Notes under the pieces: model-generated
Database searches by the model: none
Seen by the model: only the letters and a program-made list of their open reading frames with translations
What the model was told of the DNA's origin: nothing
Made by a program: the position numbers and the translations under genes
Shown: one piece after another, positions 1 through 12,324 of the stretch
Layout of the letters: each line of letters begins with the position of its first letter
Position numbering within the stretch: position 1 is the stretch's first letter
DNA from: Eumeta japonica
Lineage: Eukaryota > Arthropoda > Insecta > Lepidoptera > Psychidae
Direction of reading: 5' to 3'
Length of the DNA: 64,000 bases
NCBI GenBank assembly: GCA_005406025.1
Contig: BGZK01002068.1
Span: 1 to 64,000 of the forward strand

Positions 1-1011
1 TAATCGATGGGATTGGGATACTTTTCTATATTAATAGGAAACCATCTGTAGAATTCGAGGTATCATATTGTTTTTGTTTTCTATATACAATATTTGCAAA
101 ACTGATGTATTCTAATCCAAAGGAGATTTCCATCATTCAACATAATACCCGACCAGAAGTGAAATAAGTTCACGGCGGTGGTCGGTTGAAATGTATTGGA
201 GCAAGTTTTCTACATTTCGAAGTTTATATTTATATTTTTGCATCATTTTAGAATTTAATTCTTTAGCATTATTCCACTATGTCCATATTGAAAACATTAT
301 GAAACGGATATTAATACAAATGGTTACCATTGAATGAATAGTTAAAAAAAAAATCAAAAAGGGTATTGATAGCATATCCAAGTTATTTTCAATTTTCTAA
401 ATGGACACTACGAAAATTAAGTGGGCATGTGACCTAAAGTAAATTGGGCATTCTCCTTTGAATTATGCAAACTGACACCGTCTAGTGAAGGATAGTAGTT
501 AAGTCATTAATAATTACTAAAGAAAAACAAGTATCGTTTGATAATTACTTAATTATTACACATTATTTTTGAAATCTTTCTTTACCTTTGTGTATTATTA
601 TAATTTTAAATATTTTTCAATATATAATTAGTACACAGTGCCCGAAATTCGAATTGTATGTGTTTATGGAATAAGTTTTCTATAAATGTATATAAATTCA
701 CCACTTGTGAAATAGCAAAAGTATGAGGTGCCACTAGGCTAAATATGTGTCCAAAACATATACCTTTAATTGTATAAACTGGAATTTCTTTTGATGTAGG
801 TGTTAATCAAAATTTTTTATCCATGTATTATTGTTCTCTGTACGAGTTTAATGCATAAGGGGGCGGTATTAATTTAAAGACTTATTAAATTAATATCTTA
901 AATCATCAACATTTATGACATTCAATCTCTGACATACTTTTATGTCTTTTCTAAATTATTTTTGTCTAGCATATAATGTTCTGAGCTACAAGCTAGGTAC
1001 AAGTTAAGCAA
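1..1011. other. AT-rich intergenic DNA, no gene seen
   Basis: Stop codons are dense in all frames. I see no tRNA, repeat boundary or splice-flanked exon that I could support. Confidence 0.6.
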
Positions 1012-1333
1012 AAGTCGATAATGTAGACATTTGAAAGATGCGTCGCCGATACTGGACCGCACGATCGGCGAAAGTTATTCATCATCAAAATGAAAGACAA
1101 TGGGACTCAAGGGACTCGGCCGATTAATTTTGATCTAATAAAAGCACTCATTCGGTCATTGGCCGGAATCCCGATTCCATGCATTAGCTCTAGAATTACC
1201 ACGGTTATCCCAATATCTGAGGAAGTAAAGCTATAATGCGTTGAGTCATTCGCAGTATCGATTTAATAAATTGCGACACGCATGGATTATTCTTTGAGGC
1301 ATGCATATTAATACTGCCAGAATCAACCCAAGG
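1012..1333 (-). pseudogene. divergent 5'-end fragment of 18S (SSU) rRNA
   Basis: Read on the minus strand, this matches the first ~320 nt of eukaryotic 18S rRNA collinearly. It begins with a GGTTGATTCTGGCAG version of the universal 5' end near 1333. It passes through GTGGTAATTCTAGAGCTAAT near 1180-1200 and GCTTTTATTAGATCAAAA near 1130-1150. It ends with CGGCGACGCATCTTTCAAATG and GTCGACT-like sequence near 1012-1045. Between these anchors it differs strongly from ordinary insect 18S. One changed segment (about 1158-1175) still forms a hairpin, GGAATC..GATTCC. The rest of 18S does not follow. I read it as a truncated rDNA-derived copy; it could instead be a fragment from a divergent foreign SSU gene. 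Confidence 0.8.
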
Positions 1334-1690
1334 GCGGATCACACCTTCGAGTCAGGACGGATCCACACATACGAGGTTCAGTCGAGATTGGCTCTAATTC
1401 AATTGCAATAGGAGGGCCAAAACCCAGTCTGGAGGATCATGACCCCAACGACCCCCCTCCCGGATTGACCCAATTTACGATGCTGAGTCGGCGCGTACGA
1501 CTCAATGATATCGCAGGCCATTGCTTTCCCGCCGGCTGTGACCATAACCTCTGGCTATACTATGGTTTGTACTACTTCTTTGACTGGTGGCCATCAGATT
1601 TTCTTAGTCCTGTAGTAATTCTAGCACCCGTCACAGGGAGAGCTGGAATGTTTCAATTCTTACCCCGATAGCAATAAATTCAATTCATGA
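1334..1690. other. GC-richer block adjoining the 18S fragment, origin unknown
   Basis: About 350 bp clearly richer in G+C than its surroundings, starting where the 18S 5' end stops (in minus-strand sense it lies upstream of the rRNA). It could be external transcribed spacer, or the 3' part of an rDNA-targeting or other retroelement. A 68-codon plus-strand frame spans 1465-1671, but nothing in it is recognisable. It is followed by AT-rich DNA with an ATTCAATT-type short repeat near 1680-1710. Confidence 0.4.
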
Positions 1691-3143
1691 TGAAATTCAA
1701 TTTTGCATGCGTGCATATTCGCTTAATAGCACCGATAAAACGAGTATTTGCCGCAGTGAGCAATGAGCTGTGTGAATTATAAACATTTTCCTTGTTTGGA
1801 GCGTGTATCAGGAATTTCCATTAAACACTATAGAACAGCGATGTGATTGCTTGTGCACGATAAAGGCAAAAAGTTCAGTTGTAATCTCTAGATTCCCAAT
1901 TTTAAAACGTTCGTTCGTAAAATAGGATTTTCACAATTATGAACCGTAATTAAAAATAACACTTTTATATATAAAGAGATTATAGAAGTGGCGATGCCTT
2001 ATTAAAATTAAAATCAGTTAGTGGTAACCGTCCAACGTGATTATTTTGGGTGGGTCTCGACATTGAGGCCTAATCAATTAAGATTTTAAGATAAAAGTAG
2101 AATTCAATTAATTTTCGTAATATTATTATATCGTTCGTCTTGTGTAAATTGAGTGGATCTGGTGAGTTGTCCGAAACCGTTTAATTTAAATTAATTTTGA
2201 TACCAAATTAAAGTCAAAAATTATGTAATAATCATAACTTTGGAATACATATGAAAAAATAAAGAATAAGTTGGCACTTTGATAGATTCTCTCAACCATT
2301 TTGAATATAATATGTGAGCAGGCCACATCTTAGCTAATAATTTCATAGGACATTTTGTATAATTAAATAGGACATTAATATTGATACAGTCTTGATTGAT
2401 TGATCTAGTCTTATATCATTGAACTTTCATTTACTGAAATTTTATTTATGTTTGTGAAGATTAGTGTATAGATAGTTTACGCATGCTTCAGAGGAGGCGA
2501 CACAAAGAAGGTGTGATTTTCTTTAGGGTGTGATCGATTCTTATCACCCCACTGCAGAAAAATAACCTTTCATAATCTATTTCTTTCAGATTCAGGGATT
2601 TCACACTGGAACAGTGTGAAATCCAGGTCTATACGACTGCCGTTGTCACTAATGCGTTGGCGATATCTTAAACTCAAATAACTTAACGTGTTTTGTGAAA
2701 CACTTGAGTTAATTTCAGTTTAGTTTATTAAGTTGAAAATCCAATCGAGAACTCAAAAATTTGAGCTCGAAAACCTAACTTAACCCAACATGTCGCACTT
2801 TATATTTTACCCTTTGTACGTAGACTACGTATCGAATATTTTTACCGCGAACATTCAAACTGTGCAATAAACTTTCATCAATAATGTTTGAAAAATACGA
2901 CGTCTGGCTCCTCTGCTACTGCGGAAGTTCATGAGTGGCGGTGATCACTACCTTTAGAGTGACCTAAATCTTCATTATTAGGGATGGAAAACAAAACGGA
3001 CATCAACTCGGAATCGAGATAAGAACGAGGATATAATGAAGATGCAGGGAGTGTCGTGACGTCTTGGCCAGGAGCTGATACTGTACATATAAAAAAAAAA
3101 TATGCTTTTAGCTTACAAAATCGATTTTTTTGGACACCGAAAA
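1691..3143. other. intergenic, no gene; one short palindrome
   Basis: AT-rich with no supportable exon. The only structure I mark is a perfect 13-bp inverted repeat at 2596-2608 and 2612-2624 (GGATTTCACACTG and its complement, 3-nt loop). Confidence 0.5.
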
Positions 3144-3505
3144 GGGGCCATCCACAAATTATGTCACCATTTATGAGGGAGAGAGGTAGTTAACAAAGTG
3201 TGATATCGTGAGACAAGTTGGGTTGTCATAACGTTATGATGTCATGTGTACAAATGTATATTAATTAAATTCTCCTCTTCAAATTTTACAAAAAACTTAA
3301 AATGTTTATACGGTTAATTTCGTAAAAAAAAAATAAGGGAATAATTTTGGACTGCCGTTTTAATTGATTATTTACAAATTTAAAATTGCTAAATCTGTGA
3401 TGTTACACTAGGGGAGGGAGAGTCATATAAACGTGACCACATATGACAAGGATAGGGAGCTTCATAAATCATGAAAACTGTGTGACGTAATTTATGGATG
3501 GCCCC
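3144..3505. mobile_element. MITE-like element with ~24-bp terminal inverted repeats
   Basis: The left end (3144-3167) begins GGGGCCATCCACAAATTATG. The right end (3482-3505) is its reverse complement with two differences (GTGACGTAATTTATGGATGG..). The ~360-bp interior is non-coding and contains short purine-rich runs. This end sequence resembles a non-autonomous DNA element common in insect genomes; I do not assign a superfamily. No clean target-site duplication was identified. Confidence 0.75.
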
Positions 3506-5466
3506 AAAGGTTTCTTAATAAAGTAAGATTCTTCAAAAGAATCAAGGGAAAACACTTTTCGTGTACAGGTCTCTATCCCGATCATTCGGTGCCTTAGCCT
3601 CAAAATCGCGCGCGCAAACACATTTAGCAGTCCAAACATTGCAAAACGCTTATTGTTTTAGCGCCGCGCCGGCCGCGGTCTCCACGCACAGTGTGCATAC
3701 GTCGAGATGTGGCCTGAATAGTTTAGGACGTGTGTAATCGACGGACATAATGATTTCGAATTAGCTCAAAAAGTGCCGAGACAAAGCATCGACTAAGATC
3801 TACGTTCCGTGATTCAGAGAGGAAGTGATTGCGGACGGAAGAAGATTTCCCCCATTTTCAATCAAACATATGTATATTTATTTGATAACGGTTGCGGGGG
3901 AGTAGGCGTACGGGAGTGTGTTTGAGAGAGGATGTTCAGGGACCAGAGGGGTGAGGCGGAGAGGAGGATACGTTTTATTACTCGTTTTGCTGTTTGTATC
4001 ATCCATGTTTTGATAAAGATAGTTGTCTGCCAAATTGTTAAAAACATGGATACGACATGATGCACTTAAACACCTTTATGTAAATGATATGTAGGTGAAT
4101 GTCGTTATTTGCGCTCTGTTTACGTAACATTATCTTTATACAAATAATAAATGTGTATGCGATGTTTTGTATATATTACATGTACCCATACGTATATAAT
4201 ATTTATACGTTATAGAAGTAATACACCGCGAATACGAACATGAGTCCCTTTTGCAAACAGATCTGATTATCTTTTTAAGCGAACTTTGTCAACGAAACTA
4301 TAGCCACTGAATCAATAATTTCGGGGAACGACGGTATTGAATATGCAAATTTTATTGCACTGTACGTCAGAAAATTCGACTTTGGAAATATTGCCATTAT
4401 ATAGTAAGATGTTCTTTATATGCGAGGAAAGAAAACAAAAATATGGGTAAAATATTTAAAATTTTTAAACTTAAATATATAAAATTTTTCAAAGCGAATT
4501 TATACCGAGTAGCAGCTGGAGCCAGACAGAACAACACAGAATATATATACCTGACGACAAGAAACAGAGCTTGCTGACTTTTAATTGTTCTCAAGGAAAT
4601 GACGTCATGTTACTGTTATTTTCAGATGTTTACTTTTATATTACTTAGACATTACTTCATAAATTGAGTGAAATTTAACTCATAGACGGATGAAAATAAA
4701 AAAAAAGTGGACAAGAGCGAATAAGACTCGCATTCTGAGGGTTTCATACAAACTTAATTATGTCTTAATTAATCTCCCCACTATAGCGACATATCGATCC
4801 TGGGAACTCTGCAATGTTCATTGTTTTTCTCCTTTCTAAAACAAAATAAAAAATGTATTTGAAATATCCAATATTTTATAATTCTTAAATATTACATTTA
4901 TAGAGAATATATATAGAGAAAAATTAAAAAGTATTCTCTGATACATTAGCCTACATCACAATTCATATACTCTAACGGCAAATATTAGTTGGTATTTAAA
5001 CTGTGTAACTATGTAACTACAAATTAACGATTTGAAGGTTTTTGCTTTTAATTATTTTAGGTCAACAGGAAGTGCGTATAGGTTTTGATTTATTTGAGAC
5101 AGTCAAATTATGTGATAAAAATAGCAGTATTTTTTGATTACATTGATTTAGAAGTTTGATATTATTACATCTTTTAGAGATTGTAGACGTAAGTATACGA
5201 TTTTAATTTCAACTTGATACCTCCACGCGTTCTTGAGTAAAACGATCTCGATAGACGGACAAACGGTCAGATGGACAACGAAGTGACTCTTTAAGAGCTC
5301 TTTTAGAGATGCGGAACCCCAAAGTGACTGTTTTATTATGGATTACAATAATTTGTCGAAATAATCAACGTTCTTAGAAAAAGCTTTCTACATACGTAGA
5401 CGGCGATAAAAGAAAGGGGGGTAGTTTTAAGTCAAAAAGCAAATAAAAAAATGCTCGTGCCTTCAG
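3506..5466. other. intergenic, no gene seen
   Basis: Mostly AT-rich. A small G+C-richer patch at about 3600-3720 has no open frame or splice pair that I can support. Frames of 65-67 codons on the minus strand (3862-4065, 4397-4594) look random in composition. Confidence 0.5.
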
Positions 5467-5593
5467 AGAGTTGGCTTACCTAAAGGCGGGCCGTAGATGT
5501 GTCCGAAGTGCGGGCGGCGCTCTCGGCGTTATCACGAGAGGCGAGCCCTACGCCCCCGCCCCGGGCCCCGCCGGGTCGACGAACCGGAACCAG
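5467..5593 (+). CDS. candidate internal exon in CpG-rich island (unrecognised)
   Basis: A plausible acceptor (..GTGCCTTCAG) ends at 5466 and a strong donor (CAG|GTGAGC) follows 5593. Between them one frame is open (starting E-L-A-Y-L-K, ending ..S-T-N-R-N-Q) and very G+C-rich compared with flanking DNA. The minus strand is also open here and has its own possible acceptor and donor, so the strand is uncertain. The translated peptide (about 42 residues, rich in Gly, Ala, Pro and Arg) matches no family I know. It may equally be a 5' UTR exon or a CpG-rich control region. No partner exon was found nearby. Confidence 0.22.
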
Positions 5594-7104
5594 GTGAGCG
5601 ATACGTTAAACTATTCCTCCAAAGAATGCAAGGACACTGAGATGTGTCGATTGTGCCGGCCGGCGGCGCCCGCGCCGCCCGCGCCGCCCGGGGCACGACT
5701 CTTGCGTTAACGCTGTTTGCGACCAAAAAATAAATATTTCGAAAGTCATGCTAGCGTTTCGAGCAAAATCGATGTCACGCATGTACAAAACCCAGTAAAG
5801 TAAACGAGAACCGTAAACCTTGGGCTGTGATGTGCAGTTGTTTGTTGTTGTGTACCGATCGTGATGACCCATGGTCTGGAGACACTGCATCGCGTTTGTC
5901 CTGTAGCGAATAGCAGAACGAGCGGTAGAAATTATTTTACTGTATGTATTAAGAAAAATATGAAGAACAAAAAGTTGAAAAAATAACTCAATTACTAATT
6001 ATATTTCAATGGTTTTAATTTTTTTTCTACAAAATATGCAACTTCATATGATTTATATTTAATTTAAAATTTCAATTCTATATACGTGGCCCAACGCCAC
6101 ATTAGTAAATTTACAACAGTCATGTTTCCTTCCTTTTCAGATACGATAACATAAAAATTATTTTTTCCTGCGTGCGCGCAGACGTGTGCATTCACAAAAT
6201 ATACTTATACTGGCCGATATGTATGTTATTATAAATTTATTAGATATCTTACAACAGACCTAAATATTTCTGAAATCAAAGATAATGTAAACTACTTAAA
6301 TTTATTAAAGCTGGATAAATGGAGATTTTATAACTGAATTTATTTGATGGTTGGTAATTCAAAATTACTATTTTATTTTATCACTTGATATATTTAGAGA
6401 GGAATAAATGTCAATAAAAAAAAATCATTTTGAGTTTACAAGAAATAATTTTTATTAAAAAGAGATTGCATATGTAGTGGGAGTTAAGAAAGTTATCAAA
6501 ATTAATTCCGTTCTCATTGTAATCAGTGAATAAGAAACAAAATACAACGAAACTGTTTTATTTTACCATTTTTTAAAGGTTCCATACCCAAATAATCAAT
6601 AATGAACCCTCGTGGTGAAATTTCGGTATATGCTATTCTGTCGGCATGTGTGGCTGTATTTCATAATCGTTTTCTTCAGTAACTACTCTTATTACATCGA
6701 CATTAAATTCGACAAAGTTATAGAACCTATTTCCTCGAATTCATTTATGTTGAAGGAAATGTATACCTATTTGTTAATGTTAAATGCGATGTGTTTTGTA
6801 ACTTGATTTTTTTTAAGTACTTAATGAAATATCATTTGAATTACCAGTTAAATTGGAAAGGCCTTAAACGCTTAAAATATGTATAACTAGGAATCGACCT
6901 GAATATGAAAAACAACAGGTTTGTACATAAGCGAAAACAGTGTTGCCTTTATATACAAGTTTACATGCCACAAAATCTTAAATAATTCGAGAATATTTTT
7001 CTTGTGGCAGGAAAAAATAAATAATGTTTCAGATGCGCGCAGTTCCTAGAGAAGTTTTTAAAGAGCTTTTAACTTTTCGTCCCTCTCCGACTCCTCAATT
7101 TGTA
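5594..7104. other. rest of CpG-rich patch, then AT-rich DNA; no gene seen
   Basis: G+C-rich sequence with a short CGCCCGCGC-type repetition continues to about 5710. After that the DNA is AT-rich with no supportable gene. Overlapping short frames on both strands of the GC patch are shadows of its low stop density. Confidence 0.4.
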
Positions 7105-7190
7105 AAACCTTGACGTTGGCCGAGTGATTAGCGTGCGACTTTCAAACCACAAGCTAAAGGGTTACGATCTTTGACAGCGGGCGAACAAGT
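7105..7190 (+). repeat. tRNA-derived SINE head, degenerate
   Basis: TTGGCCGAGTGATTAGCGTG resembles a pol III A box in tRNA context. About 40 nt later GGGTTACGATCT is a decayed B box (expected GGTTCGANTCC). The arrangement matches tRNA-headed insect SINEs. It does not fold as a full tRNA and is not a tRNA gene. Confidence 0.5.
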
Positions 7191-8401
7191 TAATATATTT
7201 TTAACTTAAGTCAAATTAAGCAATTTCTTTCGCGCCTCTATGAGTAACTGAAGGAGCCTCTTCCGAAGTTGTAACGGAATCGATGATGACGGCCCCCAAC
7301 AATGATAGACCCCAATCCGTGGAGGGGTTTGAGGTTCATGACCCTGTCTGTCTTATATTAGATGATAGGGGACTGGCCTCGTTGTTTGAGGATATGCTTA
7401 TATACCAGAAATACACACACGTACGCACGCACGCTTGTAATTGTATACATAAATATATTACTATATTTCATGACGTTGGAATCTATCCGTATATATTTAT
7501 ATAAAATGTATTTTATTAAAGTTTTGTTGAAGTTATAGTACATTATTTTCTCTAAAGTGTTTCGTATAAGATTATATACAGATAAGCTACAGAAAGCTAT
7601 CTTCTTATGTAGATTCAAATTTTGCAAGATTAAATTAACCTATTTATTTAATATACTTATTATCTTTTCAAGAGTGGAGGGTATTACTTGTTGGATACGT
7701 TAAAATAACAAATTCTTAACAAACGCATACCGACAGCGTGTGATAATATTGTATGTAATCAATGTGTTTTGTTTGACCGTTTATGAGGGATCGATGATTA
7801 CCCATTCTAGAAAAATCAAAGTATAAAACTAAGTGATAAATTAATATTAATATTTCGAAGACGATTTACTTGTTGTTAATAAATTTCACATAAAACTTTG
7901 GCAGTAAAAATTTTTACAGTCTTGTTTACGACATAACATTTAAGGACTTTACAATAGCTTATAAAATATTTTACCCAAATACTATGCAAATCTTTAATGT
8001 GAAAACATGGTTAACAAGGTTAAGTATACATAAAAATCTGCAAGCGGCTCATTTGAAATTATAAAATAAAAATATTGTTACATTTTCTATCGATTTTCAC
8101 ATTTAATTGATTTTAACTTTACATATAGGTTTTTATACATAATTCATAGTTTGAGTTTTCAATTTTAATATATGAGTGTGTTTTTTTAAATTACAATATC
8201 GACAAAGGGTTGCTGTTGACACGAAATTCTATTTTGGGGTAGGCAGGGACTATTCGCTTGACTGAAGCTACTTGCTCACCATTTCACGCCCCATTAACTC
8301 TTTTTCTAATAAGGCTGCCGGACGAATGAGGTCGCTTGACACCATTAATTATTTCAACATATATTAGAATGTACATGGTTTTAATTCCATTTTAGAACAT
8401 A
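7191..8401. other. intergenic, no gene seen
   Basis: AT-rich. Short frames at 7283-7504 (+) and 7358-7627 (-) overlap each other and have random-looking composition. A short CA/CG-alternating stretch lies near 7412-7432. Confidence 0.5.
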
Positions 8402-8885
8402 GGGAACATATACTACGTGACCCATTCAGGGCGGAGGAGGTCTTAAAAATACCACACTTGGTCACAGGACCGGGAAGTCTTAAGGGTTCGTCACGTAGCG
8501 AAGAAATCTCGTGCCGTTTCGAGCTACGTTCAAATTATGGCGCGCAGCGTTCAGCGCTTATTAAACTCACAGTTTTAACGATAACGCAGATATGCCGGGA
8601 CGTCATTTGATTTAAAACTGACGGTTTTTGTACTCAGTCGGCAATAATGTGTTTATATAGTATTCTGTTTGTAGTAAATCCTAAGTTCCTGTTACAATAT
8701 GTTTTTACATAATGTTTTCCTTCTTGATTATATTGATTTTCTGTTTGCAAAAAATGAGTTAAAACAATATTTATGTGTTACTACTTGAAAACAAGGGGGG
8801 GGGGGTATTGACATGCATTACGATTAATCATAGAGGGGGGGGCAAAAATTGTAAAATATGGGTCACGCAGTATGGGTATGTTCCC
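8402..8885. mobile_element. MITE-like element with ~24-28-bp imperfect terminal inverted repeats
   Basis: The left end (8402-8425) reads GGGAACATATACTACGTGAC followed by CCAT. The right end (8858-8885) is its near-complement ATGGGTCACGCAGTAT..GTTCCC, with a 3-4-nt indel. The ~480-bp interior is non-coding. It contains a run of about 10 Gs near 8797 and another of about 9 near 8834, which is unusual in this AT-rich DNA. I read it as a non-autonomous DNA transposon; superfamily not assigned. Confidence 0.75.
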
Positions 8886-10847
8886 GTATTAGGATATACA
8901 TAAACTTTTACCATATCATATTAAATCGATCCACTATTTCTTGCCCAATCGATCAGGTTTTTTTTTAACTACTTTTCTACTTGTATTTTGTAACTGTTAT
9001 AGTTATTAACCTCAATTCGTGTAGTTAAGAATCAACTTTATTATGTTCCATGAAGATGCAAAACAACCTTTTTTATGTTGTTCATTCGAATGTACGGGTA
9101 TTTATTGTATTCAATTTTAAAGCCGCGATAGCCGCGGTTACGTCATGTTACGGTTCAAATTAATCAGCAGACGTCTGACTTTTTCATTCGTACGTTTCAA
9201 TAGCATTCCGTTATACCTAAAAATTGTTTTTTTTTTTTACGATGTGCAATATCGTAATAACGTTTGATTCGTTTTAATCAAAGGTTTTTACTATTATTAG
9301 TGTTATAATTGTGTAAAAAATAAAGATATGCAAATCGTACGATTTCATGTTTTCGCCTACACGAATCATAAATATTATTATAAAATATGCATGTCTTGGC
9401 TTATACTCGGCGATTTAATCCATTTAAGAAAAACAAAAATATTAACTTTTATAAATAAAACGAACTAAAGTGAACACACTACACGATCGTCCGAAGTGAC
9501 ACTCGAGTGAACGTACGCTCGATCCGAATTGCATCGCTACATTTCTTGAGCTATAAATAATATAATAATTAAAAAAAAAAAGCGACAACAACCGTAATGG
9601 AATACGATTGTCGGGGGAGTCAGATTAACGTCAATAGTAGAGTCAAAGACCAGTCGCGGTAAATGCACCTCGGCGGCCGCAGATAGCCCGAGTGCACGGA
9701 CCCCGGCGCGTGAAACATGATACCGCATGCATTTTTAAGCTCTTAATCGGTTTCAACTTTCGAGCGACAAAATAACATCTCGACAAATAGGTTATGTCAT
9801 GAACGCCCACGATCGGCTATAACTCAGTCGGTAACAATAACGAATAACAATTAATGTAAAATCGGAAAGACTAAAAAGGAGTTGTTCTTTTTCGCCCGAA
9901 AGCTAAGAGACGCGGAGCGGTTAAATGTAACAAATGTAGAAAGTAATGGAACATTTTGTTTAGAATTCCTATCAAACAACAACAATTTCAATGTTTTCCT
10001 GTTCATTTTTCTTGTTTAATTCGTAGAAACTTTATTCATGTAAGTTTCGAAACCAAATTTAAAATTATTGAAGCACATTGGTTGGTTAAATAATGATGTC
10101 CACCCCTTGAATTCAAATCAATAAGAACAAATATTTTTTATGGTGATAATTGTGTTTTACCAGTTACTAGCAAAATTAGTAAGTTTTGAGAAACTGGAAC
10201 ACTTTTTCAGATTGTAAAGTATTAAGAGAATGAAATTAATTTGGACAGGGCGCGATCCGACTGTAGAGGTCAAAGTGTGTAGGGCGAATCCTAAACTTTT
10301 ACAGTAGTGCCAATAATGTGTAGGGCTTACTTAAATAAAATTGTGGTAGAACTTTTCCTTGCACATTATCGATATTATTCTATATAATAGACAAAAATTC
10401 GACAAGCAGTATTCTACGTACCTTAAAAAAAAACTACAAAATTTATGTTGACAAAGTTCGCAGCGTGACAAATAAGTTTATAAATTGCTATAATATAGAA
10501 GAGCCTTAACTAGTTTAGTTTTAATTGTCTATAATTGCGTAAGAAACACAATGAGTTTCACCACATTCTTTTTTTTATTTCTTCAATTCTCAGCAATAGA
10601 AAAAAATTATTCGATGTTGCTCTAGGACACATTACCCTGCGTTCTAAACCAATATCGAGGACATGCACTAACTATCACTTGACATATTAAATATAAGGAA
10701 TAGTTGTGTGTTTCTGAAATACTTGTATATTTTTTTTGTTCATGGTTTTGAAATAAATAGTTTTATTTAAAAAAAATATATAAAAACTGACCATTCCCGC
10801 TTATCTCTGAAATTATTTTGTCAAAAATTTTGATATAAAAAATGCCG
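8886..10847. other. intergenic, no gene seen
   Basis: AT-rich. A modest G+C rise at about 9480-9730 gives a 63-codon minus-strand frame (9537-9728) without recognisable features. Confidence 0.5.
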
Positions 10848-11110
10848 AAAATCATTTTCTATTTATTGATTACAGGAAAACCTATAAGAAGTCTATGACT
10901 TAAAATAATATGGTAAGTCTGAACATTACGCGTATGAACTTACATTTTCAGTCGTATTTGTTATCGCCGAAATCACTAATGTTAATTTTTGAAAGAAACA
11001 CACCAAATGTTTCTTTACTTATAGATTACCAGAAAGCCTATAGAAAGTTTATGGTTTTATCATAAAATTGTAAATCTTCCCAATATTGTACTTACAAACC
11101 TACATTTAGT
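10848..11110. repeat. degenerate tandem duplication, ~157-bp period
   Basis: Two diverged copies share the core GATTAC(A/C)..GAAA.CCTATA.(A)GAA(G)T.TATG, first at about 10868 and again at about 11024, and later share lines with AACTTACA / ACTTACAAACCTACAT. No coding potential. Followed by an AT dinucleotide patch near 11138-11160. Confidence 0.45.
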
Positions 11111-12189
11111 TAACACAAACAAATGTGGGCCAGATTATATATATATAATATATATATATTATGTATAAGATATTCCTCACATGGATTTCTTTTTACACTT
11201 GTTTGGATTCTCGTTTAGCGGTGTTCCCATGCCCGTGAACAATCAGATTGTCCGATAAAAGCGACTAAGTTAAACGATGATATCGATCACCCTATTGGAT
11301 TGGTTCTAAATTCAAAGTATTACAAATGATCTTCATATTTCAAACAGACGTCTGCAATGCAAAAAATTAAAAAAAAGACTTAGGAATTAAAAGCGATTTC
11401 AAAAGGCACATTATTAAGATATTGCACTCCAAAAAATTGAGGATAAATATATTTTTTGAACACATCTCTTTTAAGTGGAAAATATTTTTGAACGAGAAAT
11501 GAAACAAGACAAAGTGAGGTCAAAAAATTATTATTTGAGAATTATTGTGATACTCGGTAGTTAGTTCTCAAATCCGGGGAATATTTTTTAAACGTATTTT
11601 GAAAGCAATCAATCGGCATTCTACAGCCCACGTTCGGTTTCATCGTAGTTGAGTAAGAAAATGTCAACTGTTTGCAAGATAAACAAAATATTCAAAACGC
11701 TTTGAAACAAGTTGATATTGTAGCGAATTACGCTAATATGCTAAACAATTAAAGACACACAGTCGTTACCTTAAAAGTAAATGCGAGGAGTGCATCCAAT
11801 ATCTATAACTTTAAAAAGCAAATTATTTTTAAAGTTACGGAATAATTGACAAGTTTTTGAACTGTCGTATTTAACGCGAACTTCTGAATTTAAGCAGTTT
11901 GTGACGCTGCTATAATTTATCTTGAGGTGAGTTCGATGTTTATCGTAGATAATGTTATATTTAAAAATTGTCGATCCCGTAATATTCATATTTCTTTTAT
12001 TGTGAAGTAAATATAAAAAAAGAAAGCAAAATGGGGTATTTATATTTGTAAGTTTTTGGTATATATGTATTATTTGTAAAATATTTTGATTTTGATTTAC
12101 AAAAAATAAATTCAATTAAAGTAACATATTGTGTTTTTTACTATCCGTTACGAAAATTAAAGACTTTTCATAAAATTGAAAAGTTATTG
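11111..12189. other. intergenic, no gene seen
   Basis: AT-rich. The 114-codon minus-strand frame at 11771-12115 is rich in Ile, Asn, Tyr and Phe, as expected of chance frames in AT-rich DNA, and has no motif. Confidence 0.5.
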
Positions 12190-12276
12190 ATTTCAGCTCG
12201 ATTTCCGAAAATCGAGTTTTCACTAGATCTCAAGATCTAAATAAATTTCGAAACTTCAAAGTTTCGAAATTTATTT
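12190..12276. repeat. cluster of perfect hairpins beside a microsatellite
   Basis: A 18-bp perfect inverted repeat (12239-12256 / 12259-12276, arms AAATAAATTTCGAAACTT, 2-nt spacer) directly follows a smaller hairpin (CTCGATTT..AAATCGAG, 12197-12216) and an AGATCT..AGATCT pair. The tract ends about 20 bp before the dinucleotide repeat. Confidence 0.7.
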
Positions 12277-12295
12277 CGACTATTTTCCAAGTGAG

Positions 12296-12324
12296 TCTCT
12301 CTCTCTCTCTCTCTCTCTCTCTGC

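Noticed and set aside
7105..7190. Possible tRNA gene
   Set aside because: Only A-box-like and decayed B-box-like words are present; acceptor and anticodon stems do not pair. Better explained as a SINE head. The same applies to 24555-24650 and 63425-63480.
11771..12115. 114-codon minus-strand protein
   Set aside because: Ile/Asn/Tyr/Phe-rich chance frame in AT-rich DNA; no motif or splice support.
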